Assembly (NCBI GenBank): GCA_003725745.1 | Contig: RHDP01000001.1 | Coordinates: forward strand, 4,844,501 to 4,908,500 | Direction: 5' to 3' | DNA from: Streptomyces sp. I6 | Lineage (GTDB): Bacteria; Actinomycetota; Actinomycetes; Streptomycetales; Streptomycetaceae | DNA: 64,000 nt | Shown here: positions 10,293 to 18,786 of the stretch, in pieces | Numbering within the stretch: the stretch's first letter is position 1 | How the letters are laid out: every line of letters begins with the position of its first letter | Notes under the pieces: generated by a model | The model's database searches: none | Seen by the model: only the letters and a program-made list of their open reading frames with translations | What the model was told of the DNA's origin: nothing | Position numbers and translations under genes: made by a program

Positions 10293-11021
10293 TCAGCTTG
10301 TCACGTCCGCGATCTTCTTCAGTTGCGCCTCGATCACTGGCTGCGGGATCGCCGCCTTCTTGGGGTCCAGCATGTTCACGCCGTAAAACGCCGCGATCAC
10401 GCCCCGGCTGCGCATAACTGAGTACGTCATCGGCACTTTCTGCTTGCCGACCACGCTGGCGATCTGGTAGGCGACCGACTCATCGCCTAGCTTGGGGGCT
10501 TTCACCGGCTGGATCGCGGTATACGTCAGCCCCAGGGTCTTGAAGCCGTCGGGGCACTCCTTGAGGGAGGTTCGCAGATCCGTCATGACCTGCTTGGCAT
10601 TCTCCTCCGAGTGAGCAGCGAGCCACATCGAGCCGACGGTGGCGTTCTTCGCATCGGCGGGGTTGAGGGAGCGGTGTTCCACGCTCACCGCGGGGATGTG
10701 GGTGAAGCCGCCGGCGAGACTCGCGAGGGGCTGGCACTCGGTCTTGTCGGCCTTCATGCCCCGGCCGGCCTCCACCTCGGCGTTGGCGACCTTCTTGACC
10801 TCGAATCCGTTCTTCTTTCCGGAGAGTGTGGCCTTTTCGAGGGTCTGCGGGTCCACCGAGCCGATGCGCTTGGCCTCGGCGGCGGCCTTGTCGTCTACGC
10901 CCGGCGTGCCCGTCGCGCTCGCCTTCTCGTCGGCGGATTCCGTCGATTCGTCGCTGCACGCGGATATCGCGAGCAGGGCCGACAATATGGCGGCGACCGG
11001 GAGGACCCTACGCAGTCTCAT
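10293..11021 (-). CDS. Secreted lipoprotein, PknH-like sensor domain candidate (242 aa)
   Basis: The ATG at 11021 is chosen because AGGAAAG lies 9 nt upstream; an ATG 21 bases earlier lacks such a site. The N-terminus is basic, then hydrophobic, ending in the lipobox ISAC, so the protein should be lipid-anchored outside the membrane. A short Ser/Thr/Asp linker precedes a compact domain of about 190 residues with two Cys (TECQPL and KECPDG) that could form a disulfide. Length and layout recall the extracellular PknH-like or LpqN-type sensor lipoproteins of actinobacteria, but this is an impression, not a firm match. It is transcribed towards the toxin operon and has no obvious operon partner. 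Confidence 0.75.
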   Translation of the reverse strand: MRLRRVLPVAAILSALLAISACSDESTESADEKASATGTPGVDDKAAAEAKRIGSVDPQTLEKATLSGKKNGFEVKKVANAEVEAGRGMKADKTECQPLASLAGGFTHIPAVSVEHRSLNPADAKNATVGSMWLAAHSEENAKQVMTDLRTSLKECPDGFKTLGLTYTAIQPVKAPKLGDESVAYQIASVVGKQKVPMTYSVMRSRGVIAAFYGVNMLDPKKAAIPQPVIEAQLKKIADVTS

Positions 11022-11481
11022 GTTCTTATTCTTTCCTGGCATGTCTCGCGGGCAGAGAATCAGCGAAATGATCTTACCGGTGATAGGGGGCCTTTCGTGT
11101 TACGCTTTGGTGTCGACTAACCTCGTTCGGTCAATTCCTGACATGTCCGTCACGGGCGCCGTTCACTGTGGGCGTTCGGGGAGGAAGGTGATCAGTCCGC
11201 CAGCGTTAACGTCCCCTCCTGGAGACCCAAGTGCTCGCAGCGCTACGCGCGGTGGTGCTCGACCATCAGGCCGGGATCATTCGTACGTCCCAGTTGGGAC
11301 GCCAGCGCTTGCACCTGCAGACGAACTCCACCACTCTGCCCGGGAATCCAAGCCGGAGCGGAACCGCACGTCGGCTGCCACCGCTCAAGTCGTCGGCGTG
11401 ATGAAAGGTGGGCGGAGCAGGGGTCAACGGCCCGGGGGTGCCGATACGTTTGTGAGGATCCAATCCGCGGCGCCTGCGAAC
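11022..11481. other. Intergenic region between lipoprotein and HTH regulator
   Basis: It holds the promoter of the lipoprotein gene and the tail of the regulator transcript. I see no gene, tRNA or strong hairpin in these 460 bases. Confidence 0.4.
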
Positions 11482-12231
11482 TCACAATGATGCCCCCCTG
11501 TCCCACAGCTCCTCCGTGTGCTCCGCGAACCTGTCGAACATGCCGCCTTCGCCCTGGCGGCGCAGGTGAAGCAGAGGTGAGTCGTGGCCGACAAGCCTCG
11601 CCAGGTGCGGGGTGACGAGGGCGTCGTGGTCGAAGCGGAACACCGACAGGGAGACGTGATTCACCGCGTCGTCCGCACTGCTGAGGCGGGTCTCCAGGCC
11701 GTCCGCTTGGCCGAGGCGTTCCAGGTTCTCCAAGGTGACCCTGATACGCGTTGAGACGCTGAGTGCCACGTCCTCGAGTGTTTCGCGGTGACGCGTCACC
11801 TCTCCATCAGGGTCGCCCAGGAGGAAGCGCACTCGGCAGCCTGACGCGGCCTTCCGGCGGAGCGTGTCGGCGAAGGCCGGTTGTTCCAGCCAGAGGAAGT
11901 AGTTCGTGTAGCCGGCGAGGAAGATCTCCTCGGTGGCGCCCTCGATGAGTTCGCCCCACACCGTCGAGGGGCAGGCGGACCGGTACGGATAGGCGTGCAC
12001 CAGCTCACGGTCGTGGCTCGACTTGAGGCGGTTCTGTACAGCCCTCGGCCAGATCATCTCTTCGTCCACCTTCAGCGCCTGGCAGGCGTCAACACGGTTC
12101 CTTGCATGCGGTAAGAGCTCGGCGTCGGCCAGCCATCGTTCCACCGTCTTGGGTGCCACACCGATGCGGGCGGCAAGTTTGCGGGGTGTGAGGTTCGCGT
12201 CCGCCATAGCCGACCGTAGGGCGACGTTCAA
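11482..12231 (-). CDS. HTH (XRE-type) transcriptional regulator with C-terminal effector domain (249 aa)
   Basis: The first 60 residues form a Cro/CI-type helix-turn-helix (TPRKLAARIGVAPKTVERWL). The rest (about 75-249) includes EIFLAGYTNYFLW and RFLLGDPDGEVTRHRE, which match my recollection of Streptomyces XRE regulators carrying a phospholipase D-like or DUF5919-type C-terminal domain. The HKD catalytic motif of active phospholipase D is not visible, so a ligand-sensing role is more likely than catalysis. The start at 12231 places the helix-turn-helix right at the N-terminus. It is divergent from the small gene at 12.5 kb; its targets are unknown. Confidence 0.85.
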   Translation of the reverse strand: MNVALRSAMADANLTPRKLAARIGVAPKTVERWLADAELLPHARNRVDACQALKVDEEMIWPRAVQNRLKSSHDRELVHAYPYRSACPSTVWGELIEGATEEIFLAGYTNYFLWLEQPAFADTLRRKAASGCRVRFLLGDPDGEVTRHRETLEDVALSVSTRIRVTLENLERLGQADGLETRLSSADDAVNHVSLSVFRFDHDALVTPHLARLVGHDSPLLHLRRQGEGGMFDRFAEHTEELWDRGASL

Positions 12232-12484
12232 GGCTTCCCCCGGCGACGATTGGGACTTCTTGTACCGTAGCGACCGAGCGGGCCGACTGTCGCTGATTCA
12301 CATGGAGATACGTCCGTAAGAGGACGTCACGATCGCATCCATGAGGATGGAGAAGACGGCGACGGGCCCTCCGCTGGGATCGGCACTCCCGCCGATGGCG
12401 CCGCTGCCGGTCCGAGGCTGTGCCGTGTGCAGCGCTCTGACACGGCAGCGGCAGGATGCCAGGGACCGGGGCGACCACTCCGCC

Positions 12485-12753
12485 GTGACCGACGACGATG
12501 TGGAGATCGGCAGTCGTCCGCACTGGACGAGGAGATGCGGCGATGGCGTGACAGCCGTGCGGCGGCCGAGGAGGCGACCCTTGCGCTCGGACAGGCTCTC
12601 GCCGGTCTTGGCCTACCGGAGCGCCAGTACCGGCACATCAGGTCAGCGGTCACCGCATCCGGCAAGCCCTACGTCTATGTCGGCCTGGTCACCGCCGAAC
12701 TCGCCGAGAAGATCGCCGAGGCGCTGGGCAGGCCCCCGGGAGCCGGTTCGTAG
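12485..12753 (+). CDS. Small conserved-looking protein of unknown function (start uncertain)
   Basis: The C-terminal 75 residues look like a real small alpha/beta protein: an amphipathic helix (MRRWRDSRAAAEEATLALG), a strand pair around KPYVYVGLVTAE, and a final helix. The 5' end is unclear. An in-frame ATG exists at 12535 without a good ribosome site. The GTG at 12485 followed by TDDDVEIG gives a natural N-terminus but is in another frame, and would join if one base were missing near 12515. A longer frame back to 12427 also exists. No function is recognised. Confidence 0.5.
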
Positions 12754-12881
12754 GTACTCGCACTCTTGCCGCCACCTGCGGCCGGCAGCCTGCGGGCCGC
12801 GCGCCCGCCCGGAGGGGACGTTGCGAGACCTGTGGACACCGCGCGCGCCGCGTCCCCCGTTCCTCCGCGTACGGGCACTGC

Positions 12882-13143
12882 TCAGTAGTGGTAGCGGGCC
12901 TTGATGATGACGACCTGCTTGTCGTCGGCCCGGTAGACGAGGCGGTGCTCGTCGTCGATACGACGGGACCAGTAGCCCGACAGGTCGCCCTTCAGCGGCT
13001 GGGGTTTGCCGATTCCGGTGAAGGGGTCCCGCTGGATCTCGCCGATCAGTCTGTTGATCTTCTTCGCCTTCTGCTTGTTGAGGCGGGGTCTGCCAGTAGA
13101 GGTGGTCCTCCCAGCCCGTGGGCCGGAAGAGTACGTCCCTCAC
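12882..13143 (-). CDS. yoeB: YoeB/Txe-family endoribonuclease toxin, frameshifted
   Basis: YoeB toxins cleave mRNA at the ribosomal A site. The N-terminus (GTG at 13143) reads [18 protein letters not shown]. After a shift near 13085 the frame continues as [45 protein letters not shown], and ends in KARYHY. That is the full family length (about 87 codons) with the expected catalytic Glu, Arg, His and Tyr region and the invariant RYHY end. The shift equals one extra or two missing bases. As written the toxin would not be made, so it is either a decayed module or sequencing error. Its GTG overlaps the antitoxin stop (GTGA), which is normal for the operon. Confidence 0.75.
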
Positions 13144-13419
13144 TCTTGGCCTTCCACCATGGCCTCCAGCTCCTCCATGGTCTTATCGATCACGGGGGTC
13201 TCGGCCGCCTTGTCCTCGGCGACGGCGGCCATGAGGCGCGAGGCATTGGCGGGGGAGCGCAGGAGGTAAACGGTCTCCTGCCAGGAGTGGTAGTCGTCGG
13301 CGGACATCAGGACGGCGTTGCCGCCCTTGGAGGTGATCTCCACGGGTTCGTGGTCGTCGTTGACCTGCTGGATGAGCGGGGGACAGCTTCGCGCGAGCCT
13401 CGCCGGCGGAGATGGCCAC
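13140..13419 (-). CDS. yefM: YefM/Phd-family antitoxin, frameshifted
   Basis: It starts at the GTG at 13419 behind a strong GGAGGGG site with VAISAGEARAKL. After a shift near 13380 it continues as PLIQQVNDDHEPVEITSKGG, NAVLMSADDYHSWQET, YLLRSPANASRLM and the acidic tail. This is the typical order of a YefM N-terminal DNA-binding fold and C-terminal toxin-neutralising helix. The usual LFPLIQQV motif is interrupted in a C run (TCCCCC), as if one base had been gained. It lies directly upstream of yoeB with a 4-bp stop/start overlap, so the two form one operon that would normally autoregulate. Confidence 0.75.
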
Positions 13420-13533
13420 GTTGCCCCTCCTCTCGGCAAGCGGTACGGGAGCGCTGTACCGCAATAGTGGTACGGGGACTCGGTGCCACTCGTGCTTTCC
13501 GGGTGCCTGTTCATCCGACCGGGAGCGCCGGCC

Positions 13534-13607
13534 GGCCCGGACCCCGCGACGCCTGTGGGCCGCACCCCTCGAGGGGTGCGGCCCACAGGCGTCGCGGGGT
13601 CCGGGCC
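13534..13607. terminator. 74-bp perfect palindrome: probable bidirectional terminator after pyk
   Basis: Two 37-bp arms match exactly with no spacer, centred on CTCGAG at 13568-13573. It lies 3 bp beyond the pyk stop codon and about 115 bp upstream of the antitoxin start. The RNA hairpin would be extremely stable in either orientation, so it should insulate pyk from the toxin-antitoxin operon. Confidence 0.75.
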
Positions 13608-13610
13608 CGG

Positions 13611-15044
13611 TCAGGCCGGGTGCTTGTCGCCGCCCAGGTGGTGCACCCGGACCATGTTCGTGGTGCCCGGGACGCCGGGAGGGGAGCCCGCGGTGATGAT
13701 CATGGTGTCACCCCTGCTGTAGCGCTGGAGCTTCAGCAGGGCGGCGTCCACGAGGTCGACCATCGCGTCCGTCGTCTCCACGAACGGGGCGATGAACGGC
13801 TCGACGCCCCAGCTCAGGGTGAGCTGGTTGCGGGTGGTCTCGTCCGTGGTGAAGGCCAGGATCGGCTGCTCCGCCCGGTAGCGGGAGAGGCGCCGGGCGG
13901 TGTCGCCGGACTTGGTGAAGGCGACCAGGGCCTTGCCGTCGAGGAAGTCGGCGATCTCGGCGGCGGCGCGGGCCACCGAACCGCCCTGGGTGCGCGGCTT
14001 CTTGCCGGGGACCAGGGGCTGGAGGCCCTTGGAGAGGAGCTCCTCCTCCGCCGCGGTGACGATCTTGGACATCGTCTTGACGGTCTCGATCGGGTACGCG
14101 CCCACCGACGACTCGGCCGAGAGCATGACCGCGTCGGCGCCGTCCAGGATCGCGTTGGCGACGTCGGACGCCTCGGCGCGGGTCGGGCGGGAGTTGGTGA
14201 TCATCGACTCCATCATCTGGGTCGCGACGATCACCGGCTTGGCGTTGCGCCGGCACAGCTCGATCAGCCGCTTCTGCACCATCGGGACCCGCTCCAGCGG
14301 GTACTCGACGGCCAGGTCGCCCCGCGCCACCATCACGCCGTCGAAGGCCATGACGACGTCCGCCATGTTCTCCACGGCCTGCGGCTTCTCCACCTTGGCG
14401 ATGACGGGGACGCGGCGGCCCTCCTCGTCCATCACCTTGTGGACGTCCTTGACGTCGTCGGCGTCCCGCACGAAGGAGAGCGCGACCAGGTCGCAGCCCA
14501 TGCGCAGGGCGAAACGGAGGTCCTCGACGTCCTTCTCCGACAGGGCGGGGACGTTCACCGCCGCACCGGGCAGGTTGATGCCCTTGTGGTCGGAGATGAC
14601 TCCGCCCTCGATGACGACCGTCTTCACCCGCGGTCCCTCGACCTCGACCGCGCGCAGCTCGACGTTGCCGTCGTTGATCAGGATCTGGTCGCCCTTGGAG
14701 ATGTCGCCGGGCAGCCCCTTGTAGGTCGTGCCGCAGGTCGACTTGTCGCCCGGTACGTCCTCGGTGGTGATCGTGAACTCGTCACCGCGGACCAGCTCGA
14801 CCGGCCCCTCGGCGAAGGTCTCCAGACGGATCTTCGGGCCCTGGAGGTCGGCGAGTACGCCCACGGCGCGGCCGGTCTCCGCCGCCGCGCGGCGGAGGCG
14901 GTCGTACCGCTCCTGGTGCTCTGCCTGGGTCCCGTGGCTCATGTTGAAACGGGCCACGTTCATGCCGGCCTCGATGAGCGCTTTCAGCTGCTCATAGGAG
15001 TCGACGGCGGGGCCCAGCGTGCAGACGATTTTGGAACGGCGCAT
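13611..15044 (-). CDS. pyk: Pyruvate kinase (477 aa)
   Basis: It converts phosphoenolpyruvate and ADP to pyruvate and ATP, the last step of glycolysis. Family motifs are present in order: SKIVCTLGP at the N-terminus, NVARFNMSHG, AKVEKPQAVENM, the active-site stretch DGVMVARGDLAVE, and ATQMMESM. The C-terminal allosteric domain ends at a normal length for bacterial enzymes. The ATG at 15044 lacks a good ribosome site, but a TAGGAT box sits 7 nt upstream, so the mRNA may be leaderless. It shares orientation with ackA-pta upstream but is separated by 122 bp with its own promoter. Confidence 0.96.
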   Translation of the reverse strand: MRRSKIVCTLGPAVDSYEQLKALIEAGMNVARFNMSHGTQAEHQERYDRLRRAAAETGRAVGVLADLQGPKIRLETFAEGPVELVRGDEFTITTEDVPGDKSTCGTTYKGLPGDISKGDQILINDGNVELRAVEVEGPRVKTVVIEGGVISDHKGINLPGAAVNVPALSEKDVEDLRFALRMGCDLVALSFVRDADDVKDVHKVMDEEGRRVPVIAKVEKPQAVENMADVVMAFDGVMVARGDLAVEYPLERVPMVQKRLIELCRRNAKPVIVATQMMESMITNSRPTRAEASDVANAILDGADAVMLSAESSVGAYPIETVKTMSKIVTAAEEELLSKGLQPLVPGKKPRTQGGSVARAAAEIADFLDGKALVAFTKSGDTARRLSRYRAEQPILAFTTDETTRNQLTLSWGVEPFIAPFVETTDAMVDLVDAALLKLQRYSRGDTMIITAGSPPGVPGTTNMVRVHHLGGDKHPA

Positions 15045-15051
15045 AGGGCGG

Positions 15052-15085
15052 ATCCTATCGGTTTGTTTCTACGCGGAATATTCCG
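15052..15085 (-). promoter_or_regulatory. pyk promoter: TAGGAT -10 box and 12-bp palindrome
   Basis: On the minus strand TAGGAT (15057-15052) ends 7 nt before the pyk ATG, so transcription would begin at or beside the A of ATG. The -35 position is covered by the perfect palindrome CGGAATATTCCG (15074-15085), a plausible operator. No good -35 consensus is visible, which fits an activated or regulated promoter. Confidence 0.45.
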
Positions 15086-15166
15086 TCTGGTGGAATGTAC
15101 AAATGGGCGCCAGGCTGCTCAGTCGATGCTCCTCCACACCTCTCTCGCACCCCTTTCGCCCGGCTC

Positions 15167-16411
15167 TCAGCGCTCTCGGTCGCCGCCCCGGCGGCCCGCG
15201 GCGACCAGCGCGAAGGTCTGCCCGGCGATCTCCAGTTCCTCGTCGGTAGGCACCACGGCGACCGCCACCCGCGCGCGGCCGGGCGAGACCAGCCGCGGCA
15301 CGTCCGACCGTACGGCGTTGAGGTCCGCGTCCACCGCGATCCCCAGCTCCTCCAGGCCGGCGACGGCAGCCTCCCGCACCGGGGCGGAGTTCTCGCCGAC
15401 CCCTGCCGTGAACACCACCGCGTCCACCCGTCCGAGCACCGCGTAGTACGCGCCGATGTACTTCTTCAGCCGGTGGACGTAGATGTCGAAGGCGAGCCGG
15501 GCGCGCTCGTCCCCCTCCTCGATCCGCCGCCGGATCTCCCTCATGTCGTTGTCGCCGCAGAGGCCGACCAGTCCACTCCTCTTGTTCAGCAGCACGTCGA
15601 CGTCGTCCACGGACATTCCGGCCACCCGCCTGAGGTGGAACGTGACCGCCGGGTCGACGTCACCGGAGCGGGTACCCATGACGAGCCCCTCCAAGGGGGT
15701 CAGCCCCATCGACGTGTCCACGCAGCGCCCGCCCCGGACCGCGGACGCCGACGCCCCGTTGCCCAGGTGCAGCACGATCACGTTCACCTCCTCCGGGGCC
15801 TTGCCCAGAAGCTCGGCGGCCCGGCGCGACACGAACGCGTGCGAGGTGCCGTGGAAGCCGTAGCGCCTGATCCGGTGCGCGTCGGCGGTCTCGACGTCGA
15901 TCGCGTAGCGCGCCGCGTACTCCGGCATGGTCGTGTGGAACGCGGTGTCGAACACGGCGACCTGGGGCAGGTCGGGGCGGAGCGCCCGGGCCGTGCGGAT
16001 GCCGGTGATGTTGGCCGGGTTGTGCAGCGGCGCCACCGGGACCAGGCGCTCGATCTCGGCCAGCACCTCGTCGGTGATCACGGTGGGGGCGGAGAACCGC
16101 ATCCCGCCGTGCACCACCCGGTGGCCGATCGCCGCCAGCCCGGGGGAGTCCAGGCCCAGCCCGTCGTGCGCCAGCTCTTCGGCGACGGCCTTCAGCGCGG
16201 CGGCGTGGTCCGGGACGGGGCCGCTGCGCTCCCGCCTTCCGGCCTCACCGGCCGGCGGGGTGTGCGCCACCCGGGAGGTCTCCTCCCCGATCCGCTCGAC
16301 GAGCCCGACGGCGAGCCGGGTGCCGTCCTCCATGTCGAGGAGCTGGTACTTCACCGACGAGGAGCCGGAGTTGAGGACCAGGACGCGGGTGGCGGTGGCG
16401 GGACCGGTCAT
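15167..16411 (-). CDS. ackA: Acetate kinase (414 aa)
   Basis: It transfers phosphate between acetyl phosphate and ADP, making ATP and acetate. Family signatures are all present: VLVLNSGSSSVKY at the N-terminus, HRVVHGG, FDTAFH, YGFHGTSHAFV, HLGNGAS, the MGTRSGDVDP arginine motif, and TAGVGEN near the end. Length is normal. The ATG overlaps the pta stop by 4 bases (ATGA), so pta and ackA are translationally coupled in the usual pta-ackA operon. Its product feeds or drains the acetyl-CoA pool next to pyruvate kinase. Confidence 0.96.
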   Translation of the reverse strand: MTGPATATRVLVLNSGSSSVKYQLLDMEDGTRLAVGLVERIGEETSRVAHTPPAGEAGRRERSGPVPDHAAALKAVAEELAHDGLGLDSPGLAAIGHRVVHGGMRFSAPTVITDEVLAEIERLVPVAPLHNPANITGIRTARALRPDLPQVAVFDTAFHTTMPEYAARYAIDVETADAHRIRRYGFHGTSHAFVSRRAAELLGKAPEEVNVIVLHLGNGASASAVRGGRCVDTSMGLTPLEGLVMGTRSGDVDPAVTFHLRRVAGMSVDDVDVLLNKRSGLVGLCGDNDMREIRRRIEEGDERARLAFDIYVHRLKKYIGAYYAVLGRVDAVVFTAGVGENSAPVREAAVAGLEELGIAVDADLNAVRSDVPRLVSPGRARVAVAVVPTDEELEIAGQTFALVAAGRRGGDRER

Positions 16412-18489
16412 GCGGTGGACTCCTGACCCTGGGACTGGATCGCGGTGATCGCGACCGTGTTGACGATGTCGCTGACGAGCGCGCCGCGCGAGAGGTCGTT
16501 GACGGGCTTGCGCAGGCCCTGGAGCACCGGCCCCACGGCGACCGCGCCGGCCGAACGCTGCACGGCCTTGTAGGTGTTGTTGCCGGTGTTGAGGTCGGGG
16601 AAGACCAGGACGGTGGCGCGGCCCGCGACCTCCGAGTCCGGCAGCTTGGTCGCGGCGACCGAGGGCTCGACCGCGGCGTCGTACTGGATCGGGCCCTCGA
16701 TCCGGAGTTCGGGGTGGCGCTCGCGCACCAGCTTGGTCGCCTCGCGCACCTTGTCCACGTCCGCTCCGGATCCGGACGTGCCGGTGGAGTACGACAGCAT
16801 CGCGATCCGCGGCTCGACACCGAACCGGGAGGCCGTCGCCGCCGACTGCACCGTGATGTCCGCGAGCTGCTCGGCGTCCGGGTCGGGGTTGACCGCGCAG
16901 TCGCCGTACACCAGCACCCGGTCGGCCAGGCACATGAAGAACACCGAGGAGACGATCGACGCCCCCGGCCTGGTCTTGATGATCTCGAAGGAGGGGCGGA
17001 TCGTGGCGGCCGTGGAGTGGACCGAGCCCGACACCATGCCGTCGGCCAGACCCTCCTGCACCATCAGCGTGCCGAAGTAGTTGACGTCCGAGACGACGTC
17101 GTAGGCCAGCTCCACCGTGGCGCCCTTGTGGGCGCGCAGTTGCGCGTACAGCTCGGCGAAGCGCTGCCGCAGCTCCGAGGAGGCGGGGTCGATCAGCTGG
17201 ACGCCGCCCAGGTCGATGCCGAGGTCGGCAGCCCTCTTGCGGATCACGTCGGTGTTCCCGAGCAGCGTCAGATCGCAGACGTCACGCCGCACCAGCACGT
17301 CAGCGGCGCGCAGCACCCGCTCCTCCGCGCCCTCCGGCAGCACCACCCGGCGGCGGTCGGCCCGCGCCTGCTCCAGCAGGTCGTGTTCGAACATCATGGG
17401 GGTGACCCGTCCCGTGCGGGCGACCTCCAGACGCGCCAGCAGCCCCGCGGTGTCGACATGGCGCTCGAAGAGGCCGAGTGCCGTCTCGGCCTTGCGCGGG
17501 GTGGCCGCGTTCAACTTGCCTTCCAGCGAGAACAGTTCGGCCGCGGTGGGCCAGGAGCCGCCCGGCACGGAGATCACCGGGGTTCCCGGGGCGAGGCGGG
17601 ACGCCAGGGTGAGGATCGAGTCGCCCGGGCGTTCGTCGAGGGTCAGCAGCAGGCCGGCGATGGGCGGGGTGCCCGCGGAGTGGGCGGCCAGCGCTCCGAC
17701 CACCAGGTCGGCGCGGTCCCCGGGGGTGACCAGCATGCACCCCGGCTTCAGGGCGTTCAGCACGTTCGGCAGCATCGCGCCGCCGAAGACGAAGTCGAGC
17801 GCGTCACGGGCCAGCCCGGCGTCGTCCCCGAGCAGCACCGTGGCCCCCAGCGCCTGGCTGACCTGGGCGACCGTGGGCGCGGCCAGCGCCGGCTCGTCGG
17901 GGAGGACGTAGCAGGGGACGGGGAGCCGGGCCGAGAGGCGCCCGGCGATCTCGTCGCGGTCCTCGGCCGCCGCCCGGTTCACGATCATCGCGAGGACGTC
18001 GCAGCCCAGTACCTCGTAAGCGCGGTGGGCGTTGCGGGCCTCGGCCCGCACGGCCTCGGCCGGCTGGCCCTTGCCGCCGACGACGGCGATCACCGACGCG
18101 CCGAACTCGTTGGCCAGCCGGGCGTTGAGGGCCAGCTCGTCGGGGAGCTGGGTGGCGCGGAAGTCGGTCCCGAGCACCAGGACGACCTCGTAGTCGCGGG
18201 CCACCTCGTGGAAGCGGTCGACCAGCCGGGACACCAGCTCGTCGGTGCCCTTCTCGGCCTGCAGCGCCGCCGCCTCGTGGTACTCCATGCCGTACGCGGT
18301 CGCCGGGTCCTGGGAGAGCCGGTAGCGCACCCGCAGCAGATCGAACAGGCGATCGGGCCCGTCGTGGACAAGGGGCCGGAACACCCCCACGCGGTCCACC
18401 TGGCGGGTCAGGAGCTCCATGACTCCCAGGTCCACCACCTGGCGGCCGTCCCCGCGGTCGATCCCGGTCACGTACACGCTGCGCGTCAC
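16408..18489 (-). CDS. pta: Phosphate acetyltransferase, long form (693 aa)
   Basis: It interconverts acetyl-CoA and acetyl phosphate. The length and layout are those of the long Pta: an N-terminal P-loop-like region (SVYVTGIDRGDGRQ replaces a canonical Walker A), a central DRTGG-type domain (about 210-330), and the C-terminal catalytic PTA_PTB domain starting near MMFEHDLLEQA with RPSFEIIKT, YSTGTSGSGADVD and FPDLNTGNNTYK. It is first in the pta-ackA operon and divergent from pfkA across about 300 bp. The leader just upstream of its start holds a short CTG-rich tandem repeat. Confidence 0.95.
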   Translation of the reverse strand: MTRSVYVTGIDRGDGRQVVDLGVMELLTRQVDRVGVFRPLVHDGPDRLFDLLRVRYRLSQDPATAYGMEYHEAAALQAEKGTDELVSRLVDRFHEVARDYEVVLVLGTDFRATQLPDELALNARLANEFGASVIAVVGGKGQPAEAVRAEARNAHRAYEVLGCDVLAMIVNRAAAEDRDEIAGRLSARLPVPCYVLPDEPALAAPTVAQVSQALGATVLLGDDAGLARDALDFVFGGAMLPNVLNALKPGCMLVTPGDRADLVVGALAAHSAGTPPIAGLLLTLDERPGDSILTLASRLAPGTPVISVPGGSWPTAAELFSLEGKLNAATPRKAETALGLFERHVDTAGLLARLEVARTGRVTPMMFEHDLLEQARADRRRVVLPEGAEERVLRAADVLVRRDVCDLTLLGNTDVIRKRAADLGIDLGGVQLIDPASSELRQRFAELYAQLRAHKGATVELAYDVVSDVNYFGTLMVQEGLADGMVSGSVHSTAATIRPSFEIIKTRPGASIVSSVFFMCLADRVLVYGDCAVNPDPDAEQLADITVQSAATASRFGVEPRIAMLSYSTGTSGSGADVDKVREATKLVRERHPELRIEGPIQYDAAVEPSVAATKLPDSEVAGRATVLVFPDLNTGNNTYKAVQRSAGAVAVGPVLQGLRKPVNDLSRGALVSDIVNTVAITAIQSQGQESTA

Positions 18490-18500
18490 GCGTGCTCTCC

Positions 18501-18550
18501 CCTCCTGCTGGTTCCTGCTGGTTCCTGCTGGTTGCTGCCGGTCGCTGCTG
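18501..18550. repeat. Decamer tandem repeat in the pta leader
   Basis: GTTCCTGCTG and close variants are repeated three to four times immediately upstream of the pta start. It is transcribed if the promoter lies further up, near 18.6 kb. Its function is unknown; it could alter leader length through slippage. Confidence 0.5.
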
Positions 18551-18786
18551 GATTGCTGCCGGGGTCCTGCCGGGCCGCGGTCGAGCGCGAGATGCGGGCC
18601 GCGCTCGAGGGCTCAAGAAAACCCGATAGGGTGGCAATATCCCCTTGACAATACCTCTACGGCTGGGTTAAGCGCCCGCCGGGTCGCGGGCCGTCCGGGA
18701 CCGCCGGACCGGCGTGGACCCGGACCCGCGTGTGAGAATCGAAACGAGGCTCACCGGTCCCACGAGCGAGCAGGAGACACGGCACC

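Noticed and set aside
12888-18648. Long plus-strand open frames opposite pyk and pta
   Set aside because: They are antisense shadows of clearly recognised enzymes.
18645-18673. Housekeeping promoter for pfkA from the TTGACA hexamer
   Set aside because: No acceptable -10 box lies at 16-18 nt, so it is mentioned only as a note under pfkA.
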